Below the pieces are notes generated by a model. The model was not told the DNA's origin. It worked only from the letters and a program-made list of their open reading frames with translations, and ran no database searches. From NCBI RefSeq assembly GCF_003721225.1, contig NZ_RIZI01000147.1, forward strand, positions 1-21,250: DNA of 21,250 bases, given 5' to 3'. Shown piece after piece: positions 7,247 through 16,454 of the stretch (its first letter is position 1; each line of letters begins with the position of its first letter). This DNA is from Acidithiobacillus sulfuriphilus (lineage in GTDB: Bacteria; Pseudomonadota; Gammaproteobacteria; Acidithiobacillales; Acidithiobacillaceae). The position numbers were made by a program, and so were the translations under genes.

Positions 7247-8094
7247 TATCGTTCACCAGTAATAGAAGAAAACTTCTTTGCATCGCCCCAAAAAGCCATC
7301 GGCTCATAATCAGGGTATGGATAATAACCAATATTCAGTCGGATGTGTGACTCCCGTTGGGCTAGATGTTGTTCCACCAGTCGCCGGACGGAGATCGGTT
7401 CTCCACTACAAATATTTACGATGCCTGTGCATTGCGGGTGCTCCATCAGATTTACCAGTTTGGTGGCAACATCTTCCACGGGAAGATAATCCCGTAACTG
7501 CTCGCCGCCGGACATATTGAATACAGGGTCGCCGCTGTCGATGGCGCGATCCAGTTGGGCAATCAGGCTATTCTGGTTTTGACCATTACCATACATATAA
7601 AAAAGCCGCGCCCATTGAAAGGTAATATCCTGTTTTTGTGGCAGTACTTCAACGAATTTTCGCAAAGTATCCTTGGCCAGCGCGTATGGGTTGCCTGGCA
7701 GCGATGGCATATCCTCTGATAAGCAACCATTTCTCATGCCGTACTCAAAACAAGTTCCCGTAATGAGTAGGTGGCGCGCCCCGCCCTCGACTAAGGACTT
7801 GATAAAAAGGTAATCTGCAAACAAATTTCGCTCGAAATGAAACAGCTCTTTATAATTGGGCAATCCTTCCCAGGCTAGATGGATCACCACATCGGGTAAT
7901 CCAAAAAATTGAAAAACATTTTCTCTGGGTTGATATATGTCGCAGGCAATAAAATGAACATGCTCGTACCAGTCAAATCCACGCGCTTTGGATGGATTTC
8001 TGGCAACAGCAGTCACCGTATGACCACGTGCCAATAATTGTGGAATCAAATGCTGTCCGACAAAACCCGTTGCTCCGGTCACCAGTACCTTCAT
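7246..8094 (-). CDS. NAD(P)-dependent sugar epimerase/reductase, extended SDR
   Basis: This 282-residue Rossmann enzyme has the cofactor motif GATGFVG (7-13) and the catalytic pair Y137-x3-K141 in NPYALAKDTLRKF. It is short for an epimerase and resembles the 4-ketoreductases that finish CDP- and dTDP-6-deoxysugars. In this operon it is the best candidate to reduce the C4 keto group left after epimerisation and C-methylation. The ATG at 8094 overlaps the HEPN stop by 4 bp (ATGA). Codon use is more AT-rich than in rfbG or the epimerase, hinting at separate acquisition. The stereochemistry of the product cannot be predicted. Confidence 0.85.
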   Translation of the reverse strand: MKVLVTGATGFVGQHLIPQLLARGHTVTAVARNPSKARGFDWYEHVHFIACDIYQPRENVFQFFGLPDVVIHLAWEGLPNYKELFHFERNLFADYLFIKSLVEGGARHLLITGTCFEYGMRNGCLSEDMPSLPGNPYALAKDTLRKFVEVLPQKQDITFQWARLFYMYGNGQNQNSLIAQLDRAIDSGDPVFNMSGGEQLRDYLPVEDVATKLVNLMEHPQCTGIVNICSGEPISVRRLVEQHLAQRESHIRLNIGYYPYPDYEPMAFWGDAKKFSSITGER

Positions 8095-8492
8095 AGGTTT
8101 TCCGTAAAATGGGTGCGCATTGCATCAACGAAGATTTCTGCCTGCTCCACCATTTCGCGGGCATCATCGAATTCAACGGAGTCGCCCTTGTAATCCGCGA
8201 CAAGGCGAATTTCTTCTGCGCGCTTCAAGAGGCGCCCCAGTTCTTTGGGGATCGGACCGTTTTTGACGAGATGCAAGCCAAATGCAGCGATCAAACCGCT
8301 GTGAGTCTTGCCAATGTCGGGCTGCACTGGCGCGCCCGACGCCAGCAGCGCTGCGCGAGCGGCATCGAACATGGCGTAGTAAGCCCGGTTGCAAGCGCCA
8401 TCGACATCGTCCAGGTCGAGTAAGGCACGCGCCGATGCGCGGGCGCGAACCGCTTTCGACATCAGCGCTTCTACCGTTAGCGCGCCGCTCAT
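8091..8492 (-). CDS. HEPN-domain protein embedded in the sugar operon
   Basis: A 133-residue HEPN protein paired with the MNT gene just upstream. The segment GACNRAYYAMFDAARAALLAS (33-52) and KTHSGLIAAFGLHL (62-75) are typical of the minimal HEPN family (Pfam HEPN, PF05168, from memory). In many relatives the residue after YYAMF is a histidine, giving R-X6-H; here it is D43 after R36, which may lower or change nuclease activity. Members of this family with MNT partners are proposed toxin-antitoxin pairs, but few have been tested. Both ends show 4-bp ATGA overlaps, with the MNT gene before it and the sugar reductase after it. The reductase is thus translated right behind this gene. Confidence 0.82.
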   Translation of the reverse strand: MSGALTVEALMSKAVRARASARALLDLDDVDGACNRAYYAMFDAARAALLASGAPVQPDIGKTHSGLIAAFGLHLVKNGPIPKELGRLLKRAEEIRLVADYKGDSVEFDDAREMVEQAEIFVDAMRTHFTENL

Positions 8493-8833
8493 AGCCGAAC
8501 ACCTTCACTGGCGATGTTCTTCAACAGCAGCGGATTCGAGTAGGTTTCGGGGTGCTCCCATTCGTCCATCCATACCGGCAACGGGGAGATATTGATTCCC
8601 GTCTCCAGCAACACATCAAAAGCCACATCGGCCATGGCCAGTTTGGTGGGAAGAAAGCGCTGGTGCGCTCCACGCAGAAGTATGGCTACATCCGCATCGC
8701 TGTCCGGGCGGTGTGTTTGCCGTGCGCGGCTGCCAAACAGGATCGCCGCGGCCATGTCGTACTGGCTGGCCATGCGCTGGACGAACAGGCTTGTGGCCTG
8801 TGCAGTATCGGAGTCCAGGAGTACGGTTTTCAT
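8489..8833 (-). CDS. MNT-domain nucleotidyltransferase embedded in the sugar operon
   Basis: A 114-residue minimal nucleotidyltransferase with GSRARQTHRPDSDADVAILL: G34-S35, ten residues, then D46 and D48 (GSX10DXD); a third acidic residue, D73, lies in AFDVLL. The catalytic residues are therefore intact. Its start overlaps the C-methyltransferase stop by 4 bp and its stop overlaps the HEPN start by 4 bp, so it is part of the operon rather than a separate island. By family it would modify and restrain the HEPN partner; a role in glycan regulation is only a hypothesis. It is not closely similar by eye to the other two MNT proteins in the window. Confidence 0.85.
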   Translation of the reverse strand: MKTVLLDSDTAQATSLFVQRMASQYDMAAAILFGSRARQTHRPDSDADVAILLRGAHQRFLPTKLAMADVAFDVLLETGINISPLPVWMDEWEHPETYSNPLLLKNIASEGVRL

Positions 8834-10083
8834 GCTTGCTCATCTCCTTCATGGGTGGCCGAGCTTACCACAAGTTTCGGCACTGCCACCGCGAACTCTC
8901 CGCCCCAATCCCGGATATACCCATGCTGGTCCTTCACTTCGTCTGCGATGTTCCAGGGCAGGATCAGGACGATATCCGGACGGCGCTCTTTGAGCACGGC
9001 AGGGGGCAGAATAGGGATGTGGGAACCGGGGAGGAATTTCCCCTGCTTGGACGGCGCGGCATCGCAGACATAGCGTAGCAAATCCGGCTTGATGCCGGCG
9101 TAGTTGAGCAGGGTGTTGCCTTTGGCGGCGGCGCCGTAGGCGGCAACGGATTTGCCCGCTCGCTTTTGCGCAATCAGGAAAGCGAGGAGGTCGTCTTTCA
9201 CGCGGTCGGCGCGCGGCTGAAAGGCGCGATAGGTTTCCGGATCGCGTAGGCCCGCTTGATCCTCTTCTTCCAGCAGCTTCGCCACCGCCCCGGTGGTGTC
9301 GCGTTCATCCTCCGCATGGCAGCCGTAGATGCGCAGGCTGCCGCCGTGGGTGGGCAGCTCTTCCACATCCCACACGCGCAGACCCGCTTCGGCGAAGATG
9401 CGGCTCACGGTGTACAAGGAAAGATAGGAGAAGTGTTCGTGATACACGGTGTCGAACTGGGTGTTTTCCAGGAGGCGCATCAGGTGGGGAAATTCCAGCG
9501 TGATGGTGCCTGAGTCTTTGAGGGCGGCCTTGAGGCCGGCCGTGAAGTCGTTGATATCCGGCACATGGGCGTAGACGTTGTTGCCGATGATGAGGTCCGC
9601 GCGTTTGCCTTGGGTGGTCAGGTGTTGGGCCAGTCGCGTGCCGAAAAATTCCCGCAGGATGGGGATGCCCAGACTTTCTGCGGCATCTGCCGTGCCGGCG
9701 GTGGGCTCGATGCCGAGGCAGGGGATGCCCGCCCCTACGAAATTCTTGAGCAGATAGCCGTCATTGGCGGCCACCTCCATGACCAGGCTGTCTTTTCCGA
9801 GTGCCAGCCGGGCGCTGATCATGCGGACATAGCGGGCCGCATGCTCCAGCCAGCTTTGGGAAATGGACGAGAAATACGCATAGTCCGCGCGAAAGAGTTC
9901 GTCCGCCTGGGCGTAGTCTTCCGTCTGCACCAGCCAGCAGTGGTGGCAGACAAAGAGCTTGAGCGGGAAGTACCGTTCGGGCGCCAGGAGGTCGGCCGCG
10001 GACAGGTAGGCATTGGAGGGCGGGGCGAAGCCGAGATCCAGGAATACGTGTTGGAGCGGTTCGTGGCAGTGACGACATTTCAT
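8830..10083 (-). CDS. Nucleotide-sugar C-methyltransferase (TylC3/NovU-like)
   Basis: A 417-residue three-part enzyme of the family that adds a methyl group to C3 (or C5) of 4-keto-6-deoxy nucleotide sugars. An N-terminal zinc site is formed by C3, C6, C46 and C49 (MKCRHCHEPL and FVCHHCW). The S-adenosylmethionine-binding motif is VMEVAANDGYLL (101-112). The family motif YHEHFSYLS (214-222) supplies the likely catalytic base. A C-terminal domain (SVAAYGAAAKGNTLLNY) completes the fold. Length matches the family. The ATG overlaps the epimerase stop by 4 bp. Following CDP-sugar genes and an epimerase, it should act on a CDP-4-keto-6-deoxyhexose. Confidence 0.88.
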   Translation of the reverse strand: MKCRHCHEPLQHVFLDLGFAPPSNAYLSAADLLAPERYFPLKLFVCHHCWLVQTEDYAQADELFRADYAYFSSISQSWLEHAARYVRMISARLALGKDSLVMEVAANDGYLLKNFVGAGIPCLGIEPTAGTADAAESLGIPILREFFGTRLAQHLTTQGKRADLIIGNNVYAHVPDINDFTAGLKAALKDSGTITLEFPHLMRLLENTQFDTVYHEHFSYLSLYTVSRIFAEAGLRVWDVEELPTHGGSLRIYGCHAEDERDTTGAVAKLLEEEDQAGLRDPETYRAFQPRADRVKDDLLAFLIAQKRAGKSVAAYGAAAKGNTLLNYAGIKPDLLRYVCDAAPSKQGKFLPGSHIPILPPAVLKERRPDIVLILPWNIADEVKDQHGYIRDWGGEFAVAVPKLVVSSATHEGDEQA

Positions 10084-10631
10084 ACAGTCATTCCTGAATA
10101 ATCGGCGTTCAGCGGTGGATGATGGCGGTCACGCGCGGAGAGATCGGCAACGGGCAGCGGCCAGGCAATCCCCAGCCGGGGCTCGTCATGGCGCAGGCCG
10201 CCTTCGGCGGCGGGGGTGTAGTATGCGGTGTGCAAATAGAGCAATTCGCTTTCCGCTTCGAGCACCTGGAAGCCATGGGCACAACCCTCCGGGATCACCA
10301 GCATGCGGGCGTTATCCGGGGTCAATTCCTCTGCATGCCAGTGCAAAAACGTCGGCGACCCGGCGCGCAAATCCACCGCCACGTCCCAGACGCGCCCCCG
10401 GATGCAACGCACCAGCTTCATTTCGGCATGGGGCGGGAGCTGGTAGTGCAAGCCCCGGACCGCGCCCACCATGCTGGTGCGGGAGTGGTTGATCTGGACG
10501 ATGTCGCGGTTGCCGATTATAGCGGCCAATTCATCTTTGCAGAAGAAGCGTGAGAAAGCGCCGCGCCGGTCCGCGAAGGGCTGGGTCGCCACGATGGCGA
10601 CCCCCCGCAGGGCGGTGGAATGAATGTTCAC
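10080..10631 (-). CDS. RmlC-like 4-keto-6-deoxyhexose 3,5-epimerase
   Basis: This 183-residue cupin protein has the length and motifs of dTDP-4-dehydrorhamnose 3,5-epimerase: RRGAFSRFF near the N-terminus, GAVRGLHYQ with the catalytic H62, K72 in EMKLVRCIRG, GCAHGF with H119, and Y138 in HTAYYTP. RmlC itself uses dTDP-sugars. Here no rmlA, rmlB or rmlD is present, and the neighbours are CDP-glucose enzymes, so the substrate is more likely CDP-4-keto-6-deoxyglucose, epimerised at C3, C5 or both. The ATG overlaps the rfbG stop by 4 bp. I therefore do not assign rmlC as a symbol. Confidence 0.85.
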   Translation of the reverse strand: MNIHSTALRGVAIVATQPFADRRGAFSRFFCKDELAAIIGNRDIVQINHSRTSMVGAVRGLHYQLPPHAEMKLVRCIRGRVWDVAVDLRAGSPTFLHWHAEELTPDNARMLVIPEGCAHGFQVLEAESELLYLHTAYYTPAAEGGLRHDEPRLGIAWPLPVADLSARDRHHPPLNADYSGMTV

Positions 10632-11707
10632 GCGGCGCTCCAGGTCACGCCGGCGGCCCGGGCGCGGGCAATATACGCCCCAAGCTGCGCTCGACTGATG
10701 ACGTTGCCGTGCTCCAGATATGCCCGGTACCAGTCGGCGGTGGCGATGACGGCATCGGACAGGGACCAGACCGGCTTCCAGCCCAGCCGGGCTTTGGCCT
10801 TGGCGCTGTCCAGATACAGCAGGTGGGCTTCATGGGGCTGGGGCTGCGCGCTTGCCTGCCAGGACAGGTCGGGCCAGTGCGCCTGCAGTCGCGCGAGTAC
10901 GTCTGCAACGGTGCGGTTCCCTTCCGCATCGGGGCCGAAATTCCACCCTTCCGCCAGCTCCCGCCGTCCTTCCAGCAACTGTTGCCCCAGGAGCAAATAG
11001 CCGCTGAGGGATTCCAGCACATGCTGCCAGGGCCGGGTGGCGCCGGGGGAGCGGATTTCCAGGAGGGATTGTTGGGTGATTGCGCGAACGAGGTCGGGGA
11101 TCAGGCGGTCTTCCGACCAGTCCCCACCGCCGATCACGTTGCCGGCGCGGGCGGAGGCGAGCAGGGGAGCGCCCTCTCCGTGAAAGAAGGAATGACGATA
11201 ACTGGCAACCACCATCTCGGTCGCGGCCTTGGAGGCGCTATAAGGGTCATGTCCACCGAGTCGGTCCGTTTCCCGATAGCCCCAGGACCACTCCCGGTTT
11301 TCGTAACATTTGTCGGAGGTCACGACCAGGATCGCACGCACGCTCGGGGTTTGCCGGCAGGCCTCCAGGAGGTTGGCGGTCCCCATGACGTTGGTGGACC
11401 AGGTTTGGAGCGGGTCCCGGTAGGAACGCCTGACCAGCGGCTGGGCGGCAAGGTGGAAAACGATTTCCGGCTGGGTGCTGGCCAGGACGTGGAGCACGGC
11501 GGAGCCGTCCCGCAGGTCGCAGCGATGATCGGACATATTTAGCCGGAGCAGGTCCCAATGGTTGGGATCTGCCTCGGGGGGCAACGCCATCCCCGTGACT
11601 TCGGCACCCATTTCGGTGAGCCACAAGGCGAGCCAACTGCCCTTGAACCCTGTGTGTCCGGTCAAGAGCACTTTTCGCCCACGGTACTGGTCGGCAAATA
11701 ACCTCAT
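10628..11707 (-). CDS. rfbG: CDP-glucose 4,6-dehydratase
   Basis: This Rossmann dehydratase turns CDP-glucose into CDP-4-keto-6-deoxyglucose. Numbered from the ATG at 11707, [17 protein letters not shown] (14-30) is the NAD motif peculiar to RfbG/Ddh[14 protein letters not shown] (128-140) holds the catalytic Thr/Asp/Lys region, and [11 protein letters not shown] has Y156 and K160. The start at 11707 forms an ATGA overlap with rfbF and gives 359 residues, the usual size; ATGs at 11740 and 11722 would overlap rfbF more deeply. The 3' end overlaps the epimerase start by 4 bp. Also called ddhB in Yersinia. Confidence 0.93.
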   Translation of the reverse strand: MRLFADQYRGRKVLLTGHTGFKGSWLALWLTEMGAEVTGMALPPEADPNHWDLLRLNMSDHRCDLRDGSAVLHVLASTQPEIVFHLAAQPLVRRSYRDPLQTWSTNVMGTANLLEACRQTPSVRAILVVTSDKCYENREWSWGYRETDRLGGHDPYSASKAATEMVVASYRHSFFHGEGAPLLASARAGNVIGGGDWSEDRLIPDLVRAITQQSLLEIRSPGATRPWQHVLESLSGYLLLGQQLLEGRRELAEGWNFGPDAEGNRTVADVLARLQAHWPDLSWQASAQPQPHEAHLLYLDSAKAKARLGWKPVWSLSDAVIATADWYRAYLEHGNVISRAQLGAYIARARAAGVTWSAA

Positions 11708-12480
11708 GTCCAGATTTTCCATGGGGGACTGTTGCGCCACAAGTCTTCCAGATGGGTTTTGTCCCGGAGCGTGTCCATGGCTTGCCAGAAACCCCTATGT
11801 TTGAACGCCACCAACTGCCCTTCCCGGGCAAGACCGACCAACGGCTCGGCTTCCCAACTGGTCTGATCCCCTTCGATCAGGTCCAGGGCGGAGGGCTCCA
11901 GCACAAAAAACCCTCCATTGATCCATGCGCCGTCGCCGGCGGGCTTCTCCTGGAAACTTTGCACGATGTCCTCCCGCATGTTCAGCGCGCCGTAGCGCCC
12001 CGGCGGCTGAATGGCGGTGACCGTGGCCCGCTTGCCGTGTTTGCGATGAAATTCAACCAGCGCTTTGATGTCGATGTCGGAAACCCCGTCACCATAGGTG
12101 AAACAAAAGGTTTTGTCTCCGATATGATCTCGTACCCGTTTGAGCCGGCCCCCGGTGAGGGTGTCCTGCCCGGTGTCGACGAGGGTTACCCGCCAGGGTT
12201 CGGCGTGCCCCTGATGGACCTCCATCCGATTGTTCGCCATATCAAAGGTGACATCGGACATGTGCAGGAAGTAGTTGGAGAAGTACTCCTTGATGATGTA
12301 TCCCTTGTAACCCAGGCAGATGATGAAATCATTGATTCCATAATGGGAGTAGCATTTCATGATGTGCCAGAGGATGGGTTTCCCACCGATTTCAATCATC
12401 GGTTTCGGTTTTAAGTGAGACTCCTCGCTAATCCGCGTGCCGAAGCCGCCAGCCAGGATTACTGCTTTCATTCCGTCCAA
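11704..12480 (-). CDS. rfbF: Glucose-1-phosphate cytidylyltransferase
   Basis: This enzyme joins glucose-1-phosphate and CTP to make CDP-glucose, the entry to the CDP-6-deoxysugar branch. [13 protein letters not shown] (5-17) and [19 protein letters not shown] form the nucleotide-binding loop; YGDGVSDID carries the metal-binding D131; [16 protein letters not shown] sequence near the end ([15 protein letters not shown]) is typical. Length about 255 residues fits. GGAGGAG is six bases before a TTG at 12480, while the ATG at 12471, which matches the usual MKAVILAGG start, has that site fifteen bases away; either may be used. It is the first gene of the minus-strand sugar operon. Also called ddhA. 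Confidence 0.93.
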   Translation of the reverse strand: MDGMKAVILAGGFGTRISEESHLKPKPMIEIGGKPILWHIMKCYSHYGINDFIICLGYKGYIIKEYFSNYFLHMSDVTFDMANNRMEVHQGHAEPWRVTLVDTGQDTLTGGRLKRVRDHIGDKTFCFTYGDGVSDIDIKALVEFHRKHGKRATVTAIQPPGRYGALNMREDIVQSFQEKPAGDGAWINGGFFVLEPSALDLIEGDQTSWEAEPLVGLAREGQLVAFKHRGFWQAMDTLRDKTHLEDLWRNSPPWKIWT

Positions 12481-12496
12481 CTATTTCTCCTCCAAA

Positions 12497-12589
12497 TCAA
12501 GCCGCCAAGGTATCCTGCAGCCGACCGACGCGGCTGACGAAAGCGTCCACTCTTTCCGCCTGTTCCGTATCGTGGTTGAGTCGTCGCGC
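12497..12589 (-). pseudogene. Fragment of a HepT gene, diverged copy of the neighbouring toxin
   Basis: A 30-codon frame ending in TGA reads ARRLNHDTEQAERVDAFVSR and VGRLQDTLAA. It matches residues about 46-69 of the intact HepT upstream (DPELAERVEAFVSRFGRLQD) with several differences. No start codon, RX4HXY region or partner lies with it. It fills most of the 12481-12659 gap; on the minus strand the gap also has a perfect TTGACA at 12614-12609 but no convincing -10 box, so the operon promoter is not located with certainty. Confidence 0.7.
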
Positions 12590-12659
12590 ATCTCCCTCAG
12601 GGTTTGAGTGTCAAACGGCCGAGTGGTACGTAATTATGCACAGGCACTGACGCATTGTA

Positions 12660-13139
12660 TTACGCCCAGACCCGCCGATCGATTTCGGCGGTCATTTGCT
12701 TGGCTGCGGCAATGAGTGTCGGCACGTAAGCGTGGGCGGTTTGCAGGGCGCTGGTGAGAATGGTTGGGTCTTCCACATATTCGTGCACCATCTGATTCCT
12801 GAGCTTGCGCATGGTCATCCATTCGTCGGCAGACTGGATGAATCCGAGGCGTTCGGCACGGTCCAGGTTGTCCATGGCGGCGGACGGTTTATCGCCCAGG
12901 GCGGCTAGCAGCGTGGGCAATAACTTGTCACCGACGGTGTCCTGGAGGCGGCCAAATCGGCTGACAAAGGCTTCTACGCGCTCTGCGAGTTCAGGATCTG
13001 TTTCGAGTTGGGCGGTTTGTTCGCTGGTGAAAGCGCTGGCAAACAGGCGCTGATCTGTGGTGCTCAGGTGTTGGCATTCCTTGCGGACGACGCGGACCAA
13101 AAATTGCAGGCGCATGGCGAGCGTGGGTTCCACGGTCAT
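12660..13139 (-). CDS. HepT-type HEPN RNase toxin
   Basis: A 159-residue helical protein of the HEPN/HepT group. The active-site motif is complete: R114, H119 and Y121 in MRKLRNQMVHEYVED give RX4HXY, the arrangement in which R and H cut RNA and the tyrosine is the target of MntA adenylylation. It should therefore be an active toxin, unlike the HEPN protein at 2096-2581. The ATG at 13139 overlaps the MNT stop by 4 bp, so antitoxin and toxin are co-translated. Downstream is a fragment of a related gene and then the sugar operon on the same strand, so read-through into rfbF is possible. RNA target unknown. Confidence 0.87.
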   Translation of the reverse strand: MTVEPTLAMRLQFLVRVVRKECQHLSTTDQRLFASAFTSEQTAQLETDPELAERVEAFVSRFGRLQDTVGDKLLPTLLAALGDKPSAAMDNLDRAERLGFIQSADEWMTMRKLRNQMVHEYVEDPTILTSALQTAHAYVPTLIAAAKQMTAEIDRRVWA

Positions 13140-13435
13140 AGTAGTTTCCCTTCCTGGAAGGCTACGTCGTGAATGGGTAGGTGCAGGAGGTTGGGGGCGC
13201 TGAGCAAGACGTCTACTTTGCGGCCCTGCAGGGCGCGGGATACGCGCGTTGACATTTGGGCGGCCAGGAGGGCGGGGTTGTCCACGGGTTCCGGCAATTC
13301 CAACAGGAGGTCCAGGTCTCCGCCGCGGATGGTGTCATCCAGCCGGGAGCCAAAAACGCGCACCTTGGCCTTATCCCCGGCTACTTCGCGGGTGAGTCGC
13401 CGAATGGCTTGGATTTGCTCGTCGGTCAGGCGCAT
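13136..13435 (-). CDS. MNT-domain antitoxin of the MNT-HepT pair
   Basis: A 99-residue minimal nucleotidyltransferase. VFGSRLDDTIRGGDLDLLLE has G29-S30 and D40/D42, with nine residues between, a slightly short form of the GSX10DXD signature. By analogy with MntA it would transfer AMP groups to Y121 of the HepT partner and block its RNase activity. The stop overlaps the hepT start by 4 bp. The start lies opposite the upstream region of the plus-strand membrane protein gene, so 13436-13593 is a divergent promoter region; I could not identify clear boxes in it. Confidence 0.86.
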   Translation of the reverse strand: MRLTDEQIQAIRRLTREVAGDKAKVRVFGSRLDDTIRGGDLDLLLELPEPVDNPALLAAQMSTRVSRALQGRKVDVLLSAPNLLHLPIHDVAFQEGKLL

Positions 13436-13593
13436 GGTCTTGGTGGTTGCATCCCGGTGCCAGGGTATTGGGGAGAGATTAGCGCATCCCGTGCCGTGCG
13501 GCTATCGGGGGGCTACCCGTCCTGGGACAACGCTTACGGGTTTGCGGAATTGGTGTTACCTTGCTGGTGACTCCCAAGACGCAGACCTGTCGC

Positions 13594-13995
13594 ATGCTAC
13601 GATCCATTCACGAACCCTTACGTCTGCGCAGCCGGCGAGAATTTGTGCTGCGACTGTTGCGCTACGTGGCCGTGGCTTTGGGGTTTTTGTTGGCTTCTCT
13701 GGGTGCGGGCATCCTGGGGTATCACTACATTGCCCGCCTGGACTGGATCAACAGCTTGCTCAATGCCAGCATGATCCTCAGCGGCATGGGACCTATCGGG
13801 AGTTTGTCCGGCACCGCGGCCAAGGTATTCGCCAGTATCTATGCCCTATATAGCGGGGTGGTCTACCTGGCGGCGTCTGCGGTTCTGCTCTATCCGATAG
13901 TGGAGCGTCTGTTGAAAATCCTCCACCTGCAGGCCCTCAACACGGTACCGGCCCGGCCCCGGGAAACGTCGGAATCATCCGACGAAAGCGAATGA
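13594..13995 (+). CDS. Small membrane protein resembling a two-helix pore-loop channel
   Basis: An uncharacterised 133-residue membrane protein. I chose the ATG at 13594; a TTG at 13561 would add eleven unlikely residues. Hydrophobic helices lie near residues 18-45 (LRYVAVALGFLLASLGAGIL) and 85-115 (FASIYALYSGVVYLAASAVL). Between them DWINSLLNASMILSGMGPIG followed by GTAAKVFASIYAL is laid out like the pore helix, filter and inner helix of two-helix potassium channels, but the filter TVGYGD is replaced by LSGMGP. The tail is polar and acidic (ETSESSDESE). It could be a degenerate channel or an unrelated membrane protein; function unknown. Confidence 0.65.
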   Translation: MLRSIHEPLRLRSRREFVLRLLRYVAVALGFLLASLGAGILGYHYIARLDWINSLLNASMILSGMGPIGSLSGTAAKVFASIYALYSGVVYLAASAVLLYPIVERLLKILHLQALNTVPARPRETSESSDESE

Positions 13996-14468
13996 CCGCC
14001 ATACCTGTTTTGTCCTATCCCATTGTCGTTGCAGGCTTGCAGGACAGGGAATCAGTATCCATCACCATGGCGTCCGCGCTTGTTTACGGCATCGACATGG
14101 CCCCAGTCCGCCAGATCGTCCACCTTCACACCCAGCCACCAATAGGGAGCTATTGCTGCCCCGGCCGTGACCGCCGATCTAGGGATTGTCCAGCACCAAG
14201 GCGGGCATGGCGCAGGCGCTTCACCGCTTCGGACCGTCTGAGGAACATTTGCCAGTTTCCTGCCTGTGCCATGGGTACGATGCTGGGTGCTTCTCCGGCA
14301 TTATCGAGTAACGTATCTTCTATCATGATTCTCCTCAATTGTAGGCAGCGCTGGGGCCGCTGTCGAGGGGATGCCGCAGTCCGATGAGGCGGCGTCGCAG
14401 ATTCTAAGAGTGCCCCGGTGTCTGATATCATGGCCGGCGAGCGATGGGCGGGTTGGGGGTGCGATGGG
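13996..14468. other. Stretch of about 470 bp without a confident gene
   Basis: Neither strand has a long frame with coding character here. On the minus strand there is one small frame with a good ribosome site (14150-14326, listed separately), and further left another minus-strand frame reads APYWWLGVKVDDLADWGHVD and ends before 14010, two frames apart. This suggests a broken gene or gene pair. No promoter for rmd was convincing; GGGGGTG lies a few bases before the rmd ATG and may serve as its ribosome site. Confidence 0.4.
14150..14326 (-). CDS. Small hypothetical protein, possibly a damaged antitoxin
   Basis: A 58-codon frame starts at an ATG with GAGGAG four bases upstream, an unusually good ribosome site. 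It reads MIEDTLLDNAGEAPSIVPMA, then GNWQMFLRRSEAVKRLRHAR. An overlapping frame begins MPALVLDNP, which recalls the first strand of PIN toxins, but it stops at once. The pair may be a decayed antitoxin-toxin module like others in the window. I do not recognise the protein; this call rests on the ribosome site and composition alone. Confidence 0.3.
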   Translation of the reverse strand: MIEDTLLDNAGEAPSIVPMAQAGNWQMFLRRSEAVKRLRHARLGAGQSLDRRSRPGQQ

Positions 14469-16398
<1,930 letters not shown>

Positions 16399-16454
16399 CT
16401 CATGGCCATTGTCCTATGCTTTGAGCAGCAGCACATGCCATCAGGAGACATGAC

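Noticed and set aside
10080..10631. Naming the epimerase rmlC of a dTDP-L-rhamnose pathway
   Set aside because: No rmlA, rmlB or rmlD in the window, and the coupled neighbours make CDP-sugars.
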